Of a DNA stretch of 64,000 nucleotides, positions 17,533-27,372 are shown piece by piece. The notes beneath the pieces are model-generated. The model ran no database searches, was not told the DNA's origin, and saw only the letters and a program-made list of their open reading frames with translations. A program made the translations under genes and the position numbers. The DNA is from Cellulomonas hominis (GTDB lineage: Bacteria; Actinomycetota; Actinomycetes; Actinomycetales; Cellulomonadaceae), in contig NZ_CABEGA010000001.1 in NCBI RefSeq assembly GCF_901521055.1, positions 62,001-126,000 of the forward strand. The letters are read 5' to 3'. Every line of letters starts with the position of its first letter. Position 1 is the first letter of the stretch.

Positions 17533-18117
17533 GTGCCGACCGGCCGGCTCGCGGACGCCCCGCGGTTCCACGCCGAGACCCCGGAGCAGTGGCGCGACTG
17601 GCTCGCCGCGCACCACGCGACGTCCGACGGCGTGTGGCTGGCCCGGTGGAAGCCCGCGACCGGCCGGCCGACGTTCGGCTACGAGGAGCTCGTGGCCGAG
17701 GCGCTGGCCGTCGGCTGGATCGACGGGCAGGCGTGGTCGCCGGACGACGAGGTCACGATGCTGTGGTTCACCCCGCGCCGGCCGGGGAGCGTCTGGTCGC
17801 GCCTGAGCAAGGAGCGGGTCGCGCGCCTGGAGGCCTCCGGGCGCATGCAGCCCACCGGGGCGGCGGCCGTCGCGGCGGCGCAGGCGGACGGGTCGTGGAC
17901 GCTGCTGGACGACGTCGAGGCCCTCGTGGAGCCGGACGACCTCGCTGCGGCGCTCGACGCGCTGCCCGGGGCGCGGGCGCACTGGGACGCGTTCCGGCCG
18001 GGCGCCCGCAAGGCGGTGCTGCGCTGGCTCGTGGACGCGCGGCGGCCGGAGACCCGGGCCGCGCGGGTGGCCGAGGCGGCCCGGTCGGCCGCGGAGGGCG
18101 TGCCCGCCCGGCGGTGA
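17533..18117 (+). CDS. YdeI/OmdA-family protein
   Basis: 194 residues. The N-terminus (PRFHAETPEQWRDWLAAHHATSDGVWLARWKPATGRPTFGYEELVAEALAVGWIDGQ) and the following WFTPRRPGSVWSRLSKERVARLEASGRMQPTG segment are the hallmark of the YdeI/bacteriocin-protection family. The C-terminal half fits the associated OmdA domain. Biochemical role is not established. GTG start, likely in an operon with the upstream permease. Confidence 0.85.
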   Translation: MPTGRLADAPRFHAETPEQWRDWLAAHHATSDGVWLARWKPATGRPTFGYEELVAEALAVGWIDGQAWSPDDEVTMLWFTPRRPGSVWSRLSKERVARLEASGRMQPTGAAAVAAAQADGSWTLLDDVEALVEPDDLAAALDALPGARAHWDAFRPGARKAVLRWLVDARRPETRAARVAEAARSAAEGVPARR

Positions 18118-18148
18118 GGACGGTGACGGGAGCCGCGGTGACGGCGCC

Positions 18149-18793
18149 TCAGGCCCCGGACGGGTCCGCGGGCCGCTCGGCGTCTCCGACGCGCTCGCGC
18201 AGGTCCGCGACGATCCGCGCCTCCGCGTCGTAGTACGCCAGGCCCCAGTCGGCCACCATCGCCGGGTACCGGACCTCCTCGCGGTCCCCCAGCATCTCCC
18301 GGACCGCCGCGAGGTCCCGCCGGTGCTCCGCGAGCGCCGTCACGTAGTCGTCGAGCATCGTGCGGACGGTCTCCGGGTCGCTCAGGTGGCCCATGAGCAG
18401 CCGCAGGGCGACCGGGTGCTTGAGCACCGGGAAGTCCGCGGGCGTGCCGGTGAGCCAGTCGCGCAGCACCCGCTCGCCGTCGTCGGTGATGACGTACCGG
18501 GTGGTGCGCCGCCCGGCGGGAGCCGCCCCGTCCGGCTCGTCCTCGTGCACGGCGGCCACGAGACCCGCGGCGACCAGCCGCGTGACCTCGGAGTACACCT
18601 GGCTCATCGCCGGCGCGACCCAGTAGTAGCGCAGCGTCCGGTCCGCGCGCTGCTTGAGCTCGTAGGCCGTGACCGCCGTGTCGGTGCGGCCCGCGAACAT
18701 GAGCAGGCCGAGCAGCGCGTACCCCGTCGGCGTGAGGGTGCCGGACCCCGGCCGCTCCGCAGATCCACCGGGGAAACCCATTGCCGTCGTCAC
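18149..18793 (-). CDS. PadR-family transcriptional regulator
   Basis: 214 residues: N-terminal PadR winged helix (about 22-100; TPTGYALLGLLMFAGRTDTAVTAYELKQRADRTLRYYWVAPAMSQVYSEVTRLVAAGLV) and a C-terminal helical dimerisation domain (about 125-205; LRLLMGHLSDPETVRTMLDDYVTALAEHRRDL). Divergently transcribed from a DrrAB-like exporter, which it probably represses until a toxic ligand binds. I place the start at GTG 18793, 7 nt after a TAGGTT -10 (leaderless). An inverted repeat between the two genes overlaps its -35 region, suggesting autorepression. Confidence 0.9.
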   Translation of the reverse strand: MTTAMGFPGGSAERPGSGTLTPTGYALLGLLMFAGRTDTAVTAYELKQRADRTLRYYWVAPAMSQVYSEVTRLVAAGLVAAVHEDEPDGAAPAGRRTTRYVITDDGERVLRDWLTGTPADFPVLKHPVALRLLMGHLSDPETVRTMLDDYVTALAEHRRDLAAVREMLGDREEVRYPAMVADWGLAYYDAEARIVADLRERVGDAERPADPSGA

Positions 18794-18800
18794 AGGCGCC

Positions 18801-18806
18801 AACCTA
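18801..18806 (-). promoter_or_regulatory. -10 element for leaderless padR transcript
   Basis: TAGGTT on the minus strand, 7 nt before the GTG at 18793. With a 17-bp spacer the -35 falls on the neighbouring inverted repeat. Confidence 0.5.
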
Positions 18807-18823
18807 CGCTGGTCTCGACCCTG

Positions 18824-18836
18824 TTCCTAAAAGGAA
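18824..18836. promoter_or_regulatory. Operator-like inverted repeat between padR and the exporter
   Basis: TTCCT-N3-AGGAA, an AT-rich island in GC-rich surroundings, at the padR -35 and upstream of the exporter genes. Candidate PadR binding site controlling both directions. Confidence 0.5.
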
Positions 18837-18866
18837 TAGCCACCGAGCCGGACGAGGGGTGCACGC

Positions 18867-19888
<1,022 letters not shown>

Positions 19889-19892
<4 letters not shown>

Positions 19893-20791
19893 GCATCGAC
19901 GACACCCGGTCCGCGACGGCCGGCACCACGACCGGCACCACGACCAGCACCGCGTCGGGGACCCCGGCCAGCACCGCGTCGACCGCCGACGCCGTCGCCG
20001 CCGTCCGCGGCGTCCTCGCGTCGGGCACCCGGCCGGAGCGGCCCAGCGGCCTGACCACGTCGCTGACGTTCGGCTGGCGCGCGCTGCTGAAGATCAAGCA
20101 CGTGCCCGAGCAGCTGTTCGACGTCACCGTGTTCCCGGTGATGATCACGCTGCTGTTCACGTACCTGTTCGGCGGCGCGATCGCCGGCAGCGTCGACGAC
20201 TACATCCAGTTCCTGCTCCCCGGGATCCTGGTGCAGGGCGTCATCATGATCACGATGTACACCGGCGTCACGCTGAACACCGACATCGAGAAGGGCGTGT
20301 TCGACCGGTTCCGGTCCCTGCCGATCTGGCGGCCGTCGGCGCTGGTCGGGATGCTGCTGGGCGACGCCGTCCGGTTCACGATCGCGTCGACCGTCGTGCT
20401 CGCGCTCGGCCTGGTCATCGGGTTCCGGCCGGCCGGCGGCCCGGGCGGCGTGGTGGCCGGCGTGGCCCTGCTGCTGCTGTTCGCGTTCTCGTTCGGCTGG
20501 ATCTGGACGTTCCTCGCCCTGGTGCTGCGCACCCCGAACGCGGTCATGGGCGTGTCGATGATGGTGATCACGCCGCTGACGTTCGGGTCGAACATCTTCG
20601 TCGACCCCTCCACCATGCCGAGCTGGCTGCAGGCCTTCGTCGAGGTCAACCCGATCTCGGACCTGGTGACGTCGGTGCGCGGGCTGATGAACGACGTGCC
20701 CGTCGGCAGCGAGGTCCTCACCGTGCTGGGCTGGAGCGCCGCGCTCGTGCTGGTGTTCGGACCCCTGACGATGCGGCGCTACGCGCGCTGA
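19889..20791 (+). CDS. DrrB-type ABC-2 exporter permease
   Basis: 300 residues. A Thr/Ser/Ala-rich disordered N-terminus (about 45 residues, itself partly repetitive) is followed by the six-helix ABC2 membrane domain. Diagnostic stretches are [61 protein letters not shown] and a late [26 protein letters not shown] overlaps the ATPase gene stop by 4 nt. Functions with that ATPase in efflux. Confidence 0.93.
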
Positions 20792-20799
20792 CCGCCGCA

Positions 20800-20853
20800 C
20801 GCCGGGCGGGCCGGGCCGGCTGGTCGTCCGCCCGCACACCCGCCCGCCCGGCG
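20800..20853. terminator. Hairpin after the DrrAB-like operon
   Basis: 11-bp perfect stem (20800-20810 with 20843-20853) starting 9 nt after the permease stop, with a 32-nt loop and no U-tract. A TACGGT -10-like element for the next gene follows at 20858. Confidence 0.45.
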
Positions 20854-20899
20854 CGGTTACGGTGGACGCCCGTCGTCACCGTCGCCCGAGGAGCCGTCC

Positions 20900-22780
20900 G
20901 TGTTCACCACCCGTCCCGAGATCGTCGGCACGCACGGCATGGTCGGCTCGACGCACTGGCTGGCGAGCGCGGTCGGCATGTCGGTCCTGGAGGCCGGCGG
21001 GAACGCGTTCGACGCGGCCGCCGCGGCCGGGTTCACGCTGCAGGTCGTCGAGCCGCACCTGAACGGGCCGGGCGGGGACGCGCCGATCATCGGGCACACC
21101 GCGCGGGACGGGCGCACCTTCGTCGTCTGCGGCCAGGGGCCCGCGCCCGCCGGCGCGACCATCGACGCGTACACGGGCCTCGGGCTGGACGTCGTACCGG
21201 GGACCGGCCACCTGGCGGCGGTCGTCCCCGGGGCGTTCGGGGCGTGGCTGGACCTGCTGGCCCGGTACGGCACCCTGCCCCTGGCCGACGTGCTGACGCC
21301 CGCGATCGGCTACGCCCGCGACGGGTACCCGCTGCTGCCGGCGGCCGTCCGGACCATCCGCACCGTCGGGCAGCTCTTCGCCGAGCACTGGCCGACGTCC
21401 GCCGCGGTGTACCTGCCGGACGGGCAGGTCCCGGAGCCCGGCGCCCGGTTCCGGAACCCCGCGCTGGCCGACACCTACACCCGCGTGCTCGCCGACGCCG
21501 CGGCCGCCGGGGGCGACCGGCTCGCGCAGATCGAGGCCGCCCGCCGGGCGTTCTACGAGGGGTTCGTCGCCGAGGCGGTGGCCGACTACGTCCGCACGCC
21601 GGTGCTGGACTCCTCCGGCGAGGCGCACGCGGGCGTGCTGACCGGTGACGACCTGGCCGGGTGGCGGGCGACCGAGGAGCCGACCGTGTCCGTCGACTTC
21701 GCCGGCGTCCAGGTGCACAAGACCGCCGCGTGGGGCCAGGGCCCGGTGCTGCTGCAGCAGCTGCGGCTGCTGGAGGCGCTCGGCGTCGCCGACGCGGAGC
21801 CCGGGTCCGCCGACCTGGTGCACACGTCGCTGGAGGTGACCAAGCTCGCGTTCGCCGACCGGGAGGCCTGGTACGGCGACCCCACCGACGGCGACGTGCC
21901 GCTCGACGCCCTGCTGTCGCGGGAGTACGCGGCGGAGCGGGCGCGGCTCGTCGGCCCGGACGCCTCCGACGACGTGCGCCCGGGCACCCCCGGCGGGCGC
22001 ACGCCGCGCCTGTCCGCGGTCTTCGGCGCGCCCGCCACCGACCTCGACGGCGCACCGGTGTGGCCCGGCCGGTACGAGGACGACCTGCCGGCGGGCGCGC
22101 CCGCCGCGGGCACCGGCGAGCCGACCCGCGGCCCGAGCGGCCCCGACGCGCTCGCCGTGGACGGGCCCGCCCTCGACGTGCGGCCCTCCGGCGAGACCCG
22201 CGGCGACACGTGCCACGTCGACGTCGTCGACCGCTGGGGGAACATGGTCTCCGCGACGCCGTCCGGCGGCTGGCTGCAGAGCTCCCCCGTCGTCCCCGGC
22301 CTCGGCTTCGGGCTGTCCACCCGCGCGCAGATGTTCTGGCTCGAGCCCGGGCTGCCGTCGTCGCTCGCCCCGGGCCGCCGGCCCCGCACCACCCTGAGCC
22401 CCGGCCTGGTGCTCCGGGACGGCGGCGGGTTCGCGTTCGGCACCCCCGGCGGCGACCAGCAGGACCAGTGGACCGTGCCGTTCCTGCTCCAGCACCTGCT
22501 GTTCGGGCAGGACCTGCAGGCGGCGATCGACGCGCCCGCCTGGCACTCGACGCACGTGCCGTCCTCGTTCCACCCCCGCACGAGCATCCGGCGCGGCGTC
22601 GAGGCCGAGTCCCGCCTGGGCGCCGACGTGCTGGCCGAGCTCGCCCGGCGCGGCCACGTCGTGCACGACGCCGGCCCGTGGTCGCTGGGCCGGGTCAGCG
22701 CCGCGGGCGTCCGCCCCGACGGCCTGCTGCACGCGGCGGCCAACCCCCGCGGCATGCAGGGCTACGCCGCCGGCCGCTGA
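20900..22780 (+). CDS. Gamma-glutamyltransferase/acylase-like Ntn hydrolase
   Basis: 626-residue gamma-glutamyltranspeptidase family protein. N-terminal GGNAFDAAAAAGFTLQVVEPHLNGPGGDAPIIG aligns with the large-subunit start. The predicted autoprocessing nucleophile is Thr at about 437 in TRGDTCHVDVVDRWGNMVSATPSGG, and the small subunit ends with ETAG-like RRPRTTLSPGLVLRDGG and GTPGGDQQDQWTVPFLLQHLL. No signal peptide is visible, unlike classical periplasmic enzymes, so it may act in the cytoplasm on gamma-glutamyl or acyl amides. GTG start; the next 248 nt are non-coding. Confidence 0.9.
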   Translation: MFTTRPEIVGTHGMVGSTHWLASAVGMSVLEAGGNAFDAAAAAGFTLQVVEPHLNGPGGDAPIIGHTARDGRTFVVCGQGPAPAGATIDAYTGLGLDVVPGTGHLAAVVPGAFGAWLDLLARYGTLPLADVLTPAIGYARDGYPLLPAAVRTIRTVGQLFAEHWPTSAAVYLPDGQVPEPGARFRNPALADTYTRVLADAAAAGGDRLAQIEAARRAFYEGFVAEAVADYVRTPVLDSSGEAHAGVLTGDDLAGWRATEEPTVSVDFAGVQVHKTAAWGQGPVLLQQLRLLEALGVADAEPGSADLVHTSLEVTKLAFADREAWYGDPTDGDVPLDALLSREYAAERARLVGPDASDDVRPGTPGGRTPRLSAVFGAPATDLDGAPVWPGRYEDDLPAGAPAAGTGEPTRGPSGPDALAVDGPALDVRPSGETRGDTCHVDVVDRWGNMVSATPSGGWLQSSPVVPGLGFGLSTRAQMFWLEPGLPSSLAPGRRPRTTLSPGLVLRDGGGFAFGTPGGDQQDQWTVPFLLQHLLFGQDLQAAIDAPAWHSTHVPSSFHPRTSIRRGVEAESRLGADVLAELARRGHVVHDAGPWSLGRVSAAGVRPDGLLHAAANPRGMQGYAAGR

Positions 22781-22839
22781 CCCCGGCCCGGCACCGACCC
22801 GCGGGTCCCGCACCAGTTCCCGCGCCAGCTCCCGCACCG

Positions 22840-22891
22840 AGTGGAGCGTTCGGCCCGACACGCCCTGGTGTGTCCGTCCGGACGCTCCACT
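22840..22891. repeat. Long imperfect hairpin after the gamma-glutamyltransferase gene
   Basis: Arms 22840-22861 and 22870-22891 pair at 19 of 22 positions around an 8-nt loop, 60 nt after the stop codon. Probably a terminator. Its length and purity exceed what termination needs, so a dispersed palindromic repeat is possible. Confidence 0.65.
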
Positions 22892-22967
22892 GCGTGCCCG
22901 GACGAGGGGGCCGACGGACGAGGGGGGGCCCGCGGGCGAGAGGCGCGTCACATCCCGCGCGGAACAA

Positions 22968-22982
22968 GTTGCCCTGCGCAAC
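22968..22982. promoter_or_regulatory. MarR operator 1 (overlaps -35)
   Basis: GTTGC-N5-GCAAC, perfect arms, placed over the -35 region of the marR promoter (-10 TAGTTT at 22991-22996). Confidence 0.6.
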
Positions 22983-22993
22983 CGTTGTGATAG

Positions 22994-23008
22994 TTTGCCT
23001 GCTGCAAC
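22994..23008. promoter_or_regulatory. MarR operator 2 (overlaps -10/start site)
   Basis: TTTGC-N5-GCAAC, one mismatch from the first operator, 26 bp downstream of it and covering the end of the -10 element and the likely transcription start. Two operators suggest tight autorepression of the marR-exporter operon. Confidence 0.55.
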
Positions 23009-23028
23009 CAATGAAAGGACCGGCTCCC

Positions 23029-23514
23029 GTGCCCACCACCCCCGCGTACCGCGCGCTGATCGACGCGATCTCCCGTCTTCAGCGCGTCCAGCGCGAGGCG
23101 GCGACCGAGCTGGCGCGCGAGCTCGACTGCCCGCGGGCCGCGATGAGCCTGCTCTGGCTGCTCGACAAGCGGGGCGAGACCGGCATCGGGGACATCGCGC
23201 AGCTGCTGCACGTGGACATCTCCGTGGCCAGCCGGCAGGTCAGCACCCTGGTCGGCTCCGGGCTCGCCGAGCGCACCACCCCGGACGGCCCCGGCACCGA
23301 CCGCCGCGTCCGGACCGTGCGCCTCACCGAGCGCGGCCGGGAGTTCACCGCCGGCACCAGGCGGTCGATGGACGCGCGGGCAGCCGCGGTCTTCAGCGGG
23401 TGGACCGTCGAGGACCTCGAGCTCGCGACCGCCCAGATCGAGCGGGTCACCGACACCGTGTCCGGCCTCGTCGGCACCCCGGCCGACGCCGGGCTCGTCG
23501 CCACGGCGACCTGA
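23029..23514 (+). CDS. MarR-family transcriptional regulator
   Basis: 161 residues with the winged helix in the middle (about 40-115; IGDIAQLLHVDISVASRQVSTLVGSGLAERTTPDGPGTDRRVRTVRLTERGREF, wing DRR present). Immediately upstream of a 14-TM drug exporter and preceded by two palindromic operators, so it is almost certainly its ligand-responsive repressor. GTG at 23029 has AAAGGA 9 nt upstream; an in-frame ATG at 23011 would add six residues but lacks a ribosome site. Confidence 0.92.
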   Translation: MPTTPAYRALIDAISRLQRVQREAATELARELDCPRAAMSLLWLLDKRGETGIGDIAQLLHVDISVASRQVSTLVGSGLAERTTPDGPGTDRRVRTVRLTERGREFTAGTRRSMDARAAAVFSGWTVEDLELATAQIERVTDTVSGLVGTPADAGLVATAT

Positions 23515-23631
23515 CAGACCCCCGGCCCGCAGCACCAGCCGGCACCAGCACGCGTCCCCCGGGCGCGCAGCACCACCACCACGTCCCGCCGACGGCGCCG
23601 GGCACCGCACCACAGTCGAAAGCAGAGACAC

Positions 23632-25341
23632 ATGACCAGCACCACCCGGGCCGAGAGCCCCGCCGTCGCGAGCGGCGCCGACGCACCCGCGATGACCCAC
23701 CGGCAGGTGATGGAGTCCCTCTCCGGGATCCTCCTCGGCATGTTCGTGTCCATCCTGGCCACGAGCGTCGTGTCGAGCTCCCTGCCGAAGATCGTCAGCG
23801 ACCTCGGCGGCTCGCAGTCCTCCTACACGTGGGTCGTCACGGCGACCCTGCTCACCACGACGATCACCACCCCGATCTGGGGCAAGCTCGCCGACCTGGT
23901 GAACCGCAAGCTGCTCATCCAGCTGGCGCTCGCGATCTCCGTGATCTCCTCCGCGGCGGCCGGCTTCTCCCAGAACGTCGAGTTCCTGATCGGCATGCGC
24001 GCGATCCAGGGCATCGGCGCCGGCGGCCTGACGGCCCTGGCGACGGTCCTGCTCGCGGACATCCTCAGCCCCCGCGAGCGCGGCAAGTACATGGGCCTCA
24101 TGGGCGGCATCATGGGCATCGGCATGGTCGGCGGCCCGCTGCTCGGCGGCGTCATCACCGACGCGATCTCCTGGCACTGGAACTTCTTCGTCGGTCTGCC
24201 GTTCGCGATCGCCGCGATCATCGTGCTCCAGCGCACGCTGCACCTGCCGCGCCTGCCCCGCAAGGTCGTGAAGATCGACTACTGGGGCGCCGCCCTGATC
24301 TCCGCCGGCATCGCGACCCTGCTGCTCTGGGTGACGTTCGCGGGCAACAGCTACGACTGGCTCTCCTGGCAGACCGCCGTCATGGTGATCGGCTCGCTGG
24401 TGATCCTCGCGGTCGCCTGCGTCGTCGAGACGAAGGTCGCCGACCCGATCATCCCGATGCACCTGTTCAAGAACCGCACCCTCGTCCTGTCCGTCATCGC
24501 CAGCGTCGCGGTGGGCGTGGCCATGTTCGGCACCTCGGTGTTCCTCAGCCAGTACATGCAGGTGGCGCGCGGCAAGACGCCGACGCAGTCCGGGCTGCTG
24601 ACCATCCCGATGATCCTCGGCCTGTTCATCTCGTCGACCATCAGCGGTCGGCTGATCACCAAGTACGGCCGCTACAAGGGCTTCATGGTCGCCGGCGCGG
24701 CCACGCTGACCGTCGGCCTGGCGCTCATGGGCACCATCCGGTACGACACGAGCTTCGTCCTGGTCGGCCTGTTCATGTTCGTCATGGGCGCCGGCATGGG
24801 CATGCTCATGCAGAACCTCGTGCTCGCCGTGCAGAACACCCTGGACGTCACCGAGGTCGGCTCCGGCACCTCGACCGTCGCGTTCTTCCGCAGCCTCGGC
24901 GGCGCGATCGGCGTCTCGGCGCTCGGCGCGGTGCTCGGCTCCCGGATCACGACCCTCGTGACCGACGGCCTGACCGGGATCGGCATCGACCCGTCGGCCC
25001 TGGGCGGCGGCACCAGCGCCGTCCCGGACGTCTCCACCCTGCCGGAGCCGATCAAGACGGTCGTCGAGTCGTCCTACGGCGAGGGCATCGCGGACCTGTT
25101 CCTCATCGCGGTGCCGCTGGGCGTCATCGCGCTGATCGCGGTGCTGTTCCTCAAGGAGGTGCCGCTCGGCCGCCGCTCCGGCGTGGAGCAGCTGCTCGAC
25201 CAGGAGCAGACGTCCGAGGCCGCCGTGGCCGAGGCCGGTACCCCCGGCGCCCAGCAGGCGGTGGGCCAGCAGGCCGACGCCGAGCTGACCGAGGACGACC
25301 CGGCCCGCGGCACGCTCTCGGAGAGCACGCCGCGCGCCTGA
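23632..25341 (+). CDS. EmrB/QacA-type drug exporter (MFS, DHA2, 14 helices)
   Basis: 569-residue proton-coupled multidrug efflux protein. Starts with FVSILATSVVSSSLPKIVSDLGGSQSSYTWVVTATLLTTTITTPIWGKLADLVNRKLL (motif A region, GKLADL), and continues with the MRAIQGIGAGGLTALATVLLADILSPRERGKYMGLMGGIMGIGMVGGPLLGG antiporter motif C. The hydrophobic pattern supports fourteen helices and an approximately 60-residue acidic cytoplasmic tail. Controlled by the preceding MarR gene (117 nt upstream) and followed by a strong hairpin terminator. Confidence 0.95.
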   Translation: MTSTTRAESPAVASGADAPAMTHRQVMESLSGILLGMFVSILATSVVSSSLPKIVSDLGGSQSSYTWVVTATLLTTTITTPIWGKLADLVNRKLLIQLALAISVISSAAAGFSQNVEFLIGMRAIQGIGAGGLTALATVLLADILSPRERGKYMGLMGGIMGIGMVGGPLLGGVITDAISWHWNFFVGLPFAIAAIIVLQRTLHLPRLPRKVVKIDYWGAALISAGIATLLLWVTFAGNSYDWLSWQTAVMVIGSLVILAVACVVETKVADPIIPMHLFKNRTLVLSVIASVAVGVAMFGTSVFLSQYMQVARGKTPTQSGLLTIPMILGLFISSTISGRLITKYGRYKGFMVAGAATLTVGLALMGTIRYDTSFVLVGLFMFVMGAGMGMLMQNLVLAVQNTLDVTEVGSGTSTVAFFRSLGGAIGVSALGAVLGSRITTLVTDGLTGIGIDPSALGGGTSAVPDVSTLPEPIKTVVESSYGEGIADLFLIAVPLGVIALIAVLFLKEVPLGRRSGVEQLLDQEQTSEAAVAEAGTPGAQQAVGQQADAELTEDDPARGTLSESTPRA

Positions 25342-25378
25342 CGCGTCTCGCACCACCCCGCACGACCCGCGCCACCCC

Positions 25379-25415
25379 AGCGGCGCCCGACCGTCCCCGA
25401 CGGCCGGGCGCCGCT
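25379..25415. terminator. Strong hairpin terminator after the exporter
   Basis: 17-bp stem with one mismatch and a 3-nt CCC loop (arms 25379-25395 and 25399-25415), 37 nt after the stop codon; no U-tract. Confidence 0.75.
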
Positions 25416-25488
25416 GTCGTGCGCCGTCCCGTCCCGTGCGCGCGCCGATCGCGTCGTCCCGCGCGCCCGCGTCGTCCACAATGGGCCC

Positions 25489-25956
25489 GTGGAGACCCCG
25501 ACCGACGACCCCGTCGCCCGCATCGAGTCCGAACTCGGGCTGCTGCTGCGGCGTGCGCGCGCCTCGTCGGAGCGCCTCGCGCGCCTGGTGCACCCGGACC
25601 TGGAGCCGTCGGCGTACCCGCTGCTGGTGCGGATCGAGCGGGAGCCGGGGGTGCGGGCGAGCGAGCTGGCCGAGCACATCGGCGTGGGGCGCGGCACGAT
25701 GTCGCGCCAGCTGAGCCGGCTCGAGCAGCTGGCGCTCATCGAGCGGTCCCCGGACCCGGAGGACTCCCGCGGCCAGCTGATCCGGGTCACCGCGGAGGGC
25801 GCACGCCGGGTGGACGCCGCCCGCGTGGCCCGCCGCGGCTACCTCGGGTCGGTGCTCGACGGGTGGTCGGACGACGAGCAGGCGCTGCTGGCCGAGCAGC
25901 TGCACCGGCTCAACGAGGCGATCGCCGCGTCACCGGCCCGCCCGCAGGAGGACTGA
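25489..25956 (+). CDS. MarR-family transcriptional regulator (second)
   Basis: 155 residues, winged helix about 45-115 (RASELAEHIGVGRGTMSRQLSRLEQLALIERSPDPEDSRGQLIRVTAEGARRV; the wing DPEDSRG is canonical). Unlike the first MarR it has no exporter next to it: downstream is a convergent NERD-like gene. The target is unknown. The GTG start lies 6 nt after a CACAAT hexamer, so the transcript may be leaderless. Confidence 0.9.
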   Translation: METPTDDPVARIESELGLLLRRARASSERLARLVHPDLEPSAYPLLVRIEREPGVRASELAEHIGVGRGTMSRQLSRLEQLALIERSPDPEDSRGQLIRVTAEGARRVDAARVARRGYLGSVLDGWSDDEQALLAEQLHRLNEAIAASPARPQED

Positions 25957-25981
25957 GCCGCCCGTCAGCGGCCTCGGCGCG

Positions 25982-26929
25982 TCAGAGCGCCCAGGTGAGC
26001 GCCCAGGTGGTCCGGCGGCGCGCCACCGCGGCGACGGCGTCCACGCGGCCGGTCGACCAGCGCGCGGCCATGGCCGTGAACACGTCGGGGACGGTGCCGT
26101 CGGCGATCACGAGCGCGTCGAACGGCGAGGGGTCGCGGACCTCGACCGGCCCGTGCACCACCAGGACGCCGCGCACGGCGACCGTCGACCCGACCGCGGT
26201 GCGCAGCAGCGACCCGGCGCGCGCGGCGGTGAGCCGCACGTCCCGCAGGTCCGCCACGCCGTGGCCGTCGACGCACAGGTGCCGGCCGTCGAGCACGAAC
26301 CGCTCCGGCCCGTCCCCGGCCGGGCGCTCGGCGACGGCGAACGCACCGGGAGGGCCGACCAGCAGGTGCGACACGACGGTGCCCTGCCGCCCGACGGGCA
26401 CGTCGTGCAGGACGTGCCAGCCGTCGAGCACCAGCCGGTCGAGCCGCTCGCACAGGGTCTCGCGCAGACCGCGGGGCTCCCCCTCCGGGCGCGGGCTGAC
26501 CAGGTCGTCGGCGCGGTGCCGGCCGCGGGCCGCGGACTCGCGCGGCGCGGGCTCGGGGGCGCCGTCCGCGTCCGGGTCGCCGGGGCGCGCGCGACGCCCG
26601 TGGGGCCGGGCCGCGGCGTCCACCGCCGCGGCCGCGGGGGCCGGCGGGTCGGGCAGGACGTCGGCCGTCGCGACCACGAGCTCCGGCACGTCGGCGCGGA
26701 GGTACGCCTGCGCGGCGGCGCGCACGGCGTCCTCCAGGCCGGGGCCCTCGAGGGGCAGCGCGTCGGCCTCGACGTCCACCTGACCGGTGGCCAGGTCGAC
26801 GCTGCCGAGGGGGGCGCCGGTCTCGGCCGTGACGTACAACCGGTCGGCGCCGTAACGGCGCCACCGGCGGACGATCAGGGCCTGCTCCACGTCCGGGATA
26901 TCGGCACGTCGGGCCCGGCCCTGAAGCAT
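25982..26929 (-). CDS. Conserved hypothetical protein with degenerate NERD-like domain
   Basis: 315 residues. The C-terminal half (about 155-300) resembles the nuclease-related domain: RLDRLVLDGWHVLHDVPVGRQGTVVSHLLVGPPGAFAVAERP corresponds to the DHLVVGP-GVFVI(D/E)xK core, but the usual Asp (here Ser) and Lys are not conserved, so nuclease activity is unlikely. The N-terminal part (about 1-90) is a separate small domain, joined by an Ala/Arg/Asp-rich linker. ATG at 26929 is chosen for the GGGGAGGGGA ribosome site. Function unknown. Confidence 0.65.
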   Translation of the reverse strand: MLQGRARRADIPDVEQALIVRRWRRYGADRLYVTAETGAPLGSVDLATGQVDVEADALPLEGPGLEDAVRAAAQAYLRADVPELVVATADVLPDPPAPAAAAVDAAARPHGRRARPGDPDADGAPEPAPRESAARGRHRADDLVSPRPEGEPRGLRETLCERLDRLVLDGWHVLHDVPVGRQGTVVSHLLVGPPGAFAVAERPAGDGPERFVLDGRHLCVDGHGVADLRDVRLTAARAGSLLRTAVGSTVAVRGVLVVHGPVEVRDPSPFDALVIADGTVPDVFTAMAARWSTGRVDAVAAVARRRTTWALTWAL

Positions 26930-26955
26930 CGGCGCTCCCCTCCCCCACATGGGGG

Positions 26956-27372
26956 TCAGCCTACGGTCGGCTCGAACGTCAGGCTGACGGAGTTCATGCA
27001 GAAACGGTCACCCGTCGGTGTCTGCGGCGCGTCGTCGAAGACGTGCCCCAGGTGCGACCCGCAGCGGGCGCAGAGCACCTCGGTGCGGACCATGCCGAGG
27101 CTGCGGTCCTCGATCAGCTCGACCTTGTCGCCGGCGAGCGGCGAGAAGAAGCTCGGCCACCCGCAGTGCGAGTCGAACTTGGTGTCGGAGCGGAACAGCT
27201 CGTTGCCGCACGCCCGACAGCGGTAGACGCCCTCGCGCTTCTCGTCGAGCAGCGCGCCGGTCCACGGCCGCTCGGTGCCGGCGAGCCGCAGCACCTGGAA
27301 CTCGGCCGGGTCCAGCTCGACCCGCCACTCCTGCTCGTCCTTGGTGACCTCGTAGGTCCTCTGCTCCGTCAT
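26956..27372 (-). CDS. msrB: Peptide-methionine (R)-S-oxide reductase MsrB
   Basis: 138 residues, repairs methionine-R-sulfoxide in oxidised proteins in the cytoplasm. Two zinc CxxC pairs ([11 protein letters not shown] and [14 protein letters not shown]) and the catalytic [11 protein letters not shown] are present, with SHCGWPSFF typical of the family. ATG at 27372 has a GAGAGGAG ribosome site 7 nt upstream. Confidence 0.97.
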   Translation of the reverse strand: MTEQRTYEVTKDEQEWRVELDPAEFQVLRLAGTERPWTGALLDEKREGVYRCRACGNELFRSDTKFDSHCGWPSFFSPLAGDKVELIEDRSLGMVRTEVLCARCGSHLGHVFDDAPQTPTGDRFCMNSVSLTFEPTVG

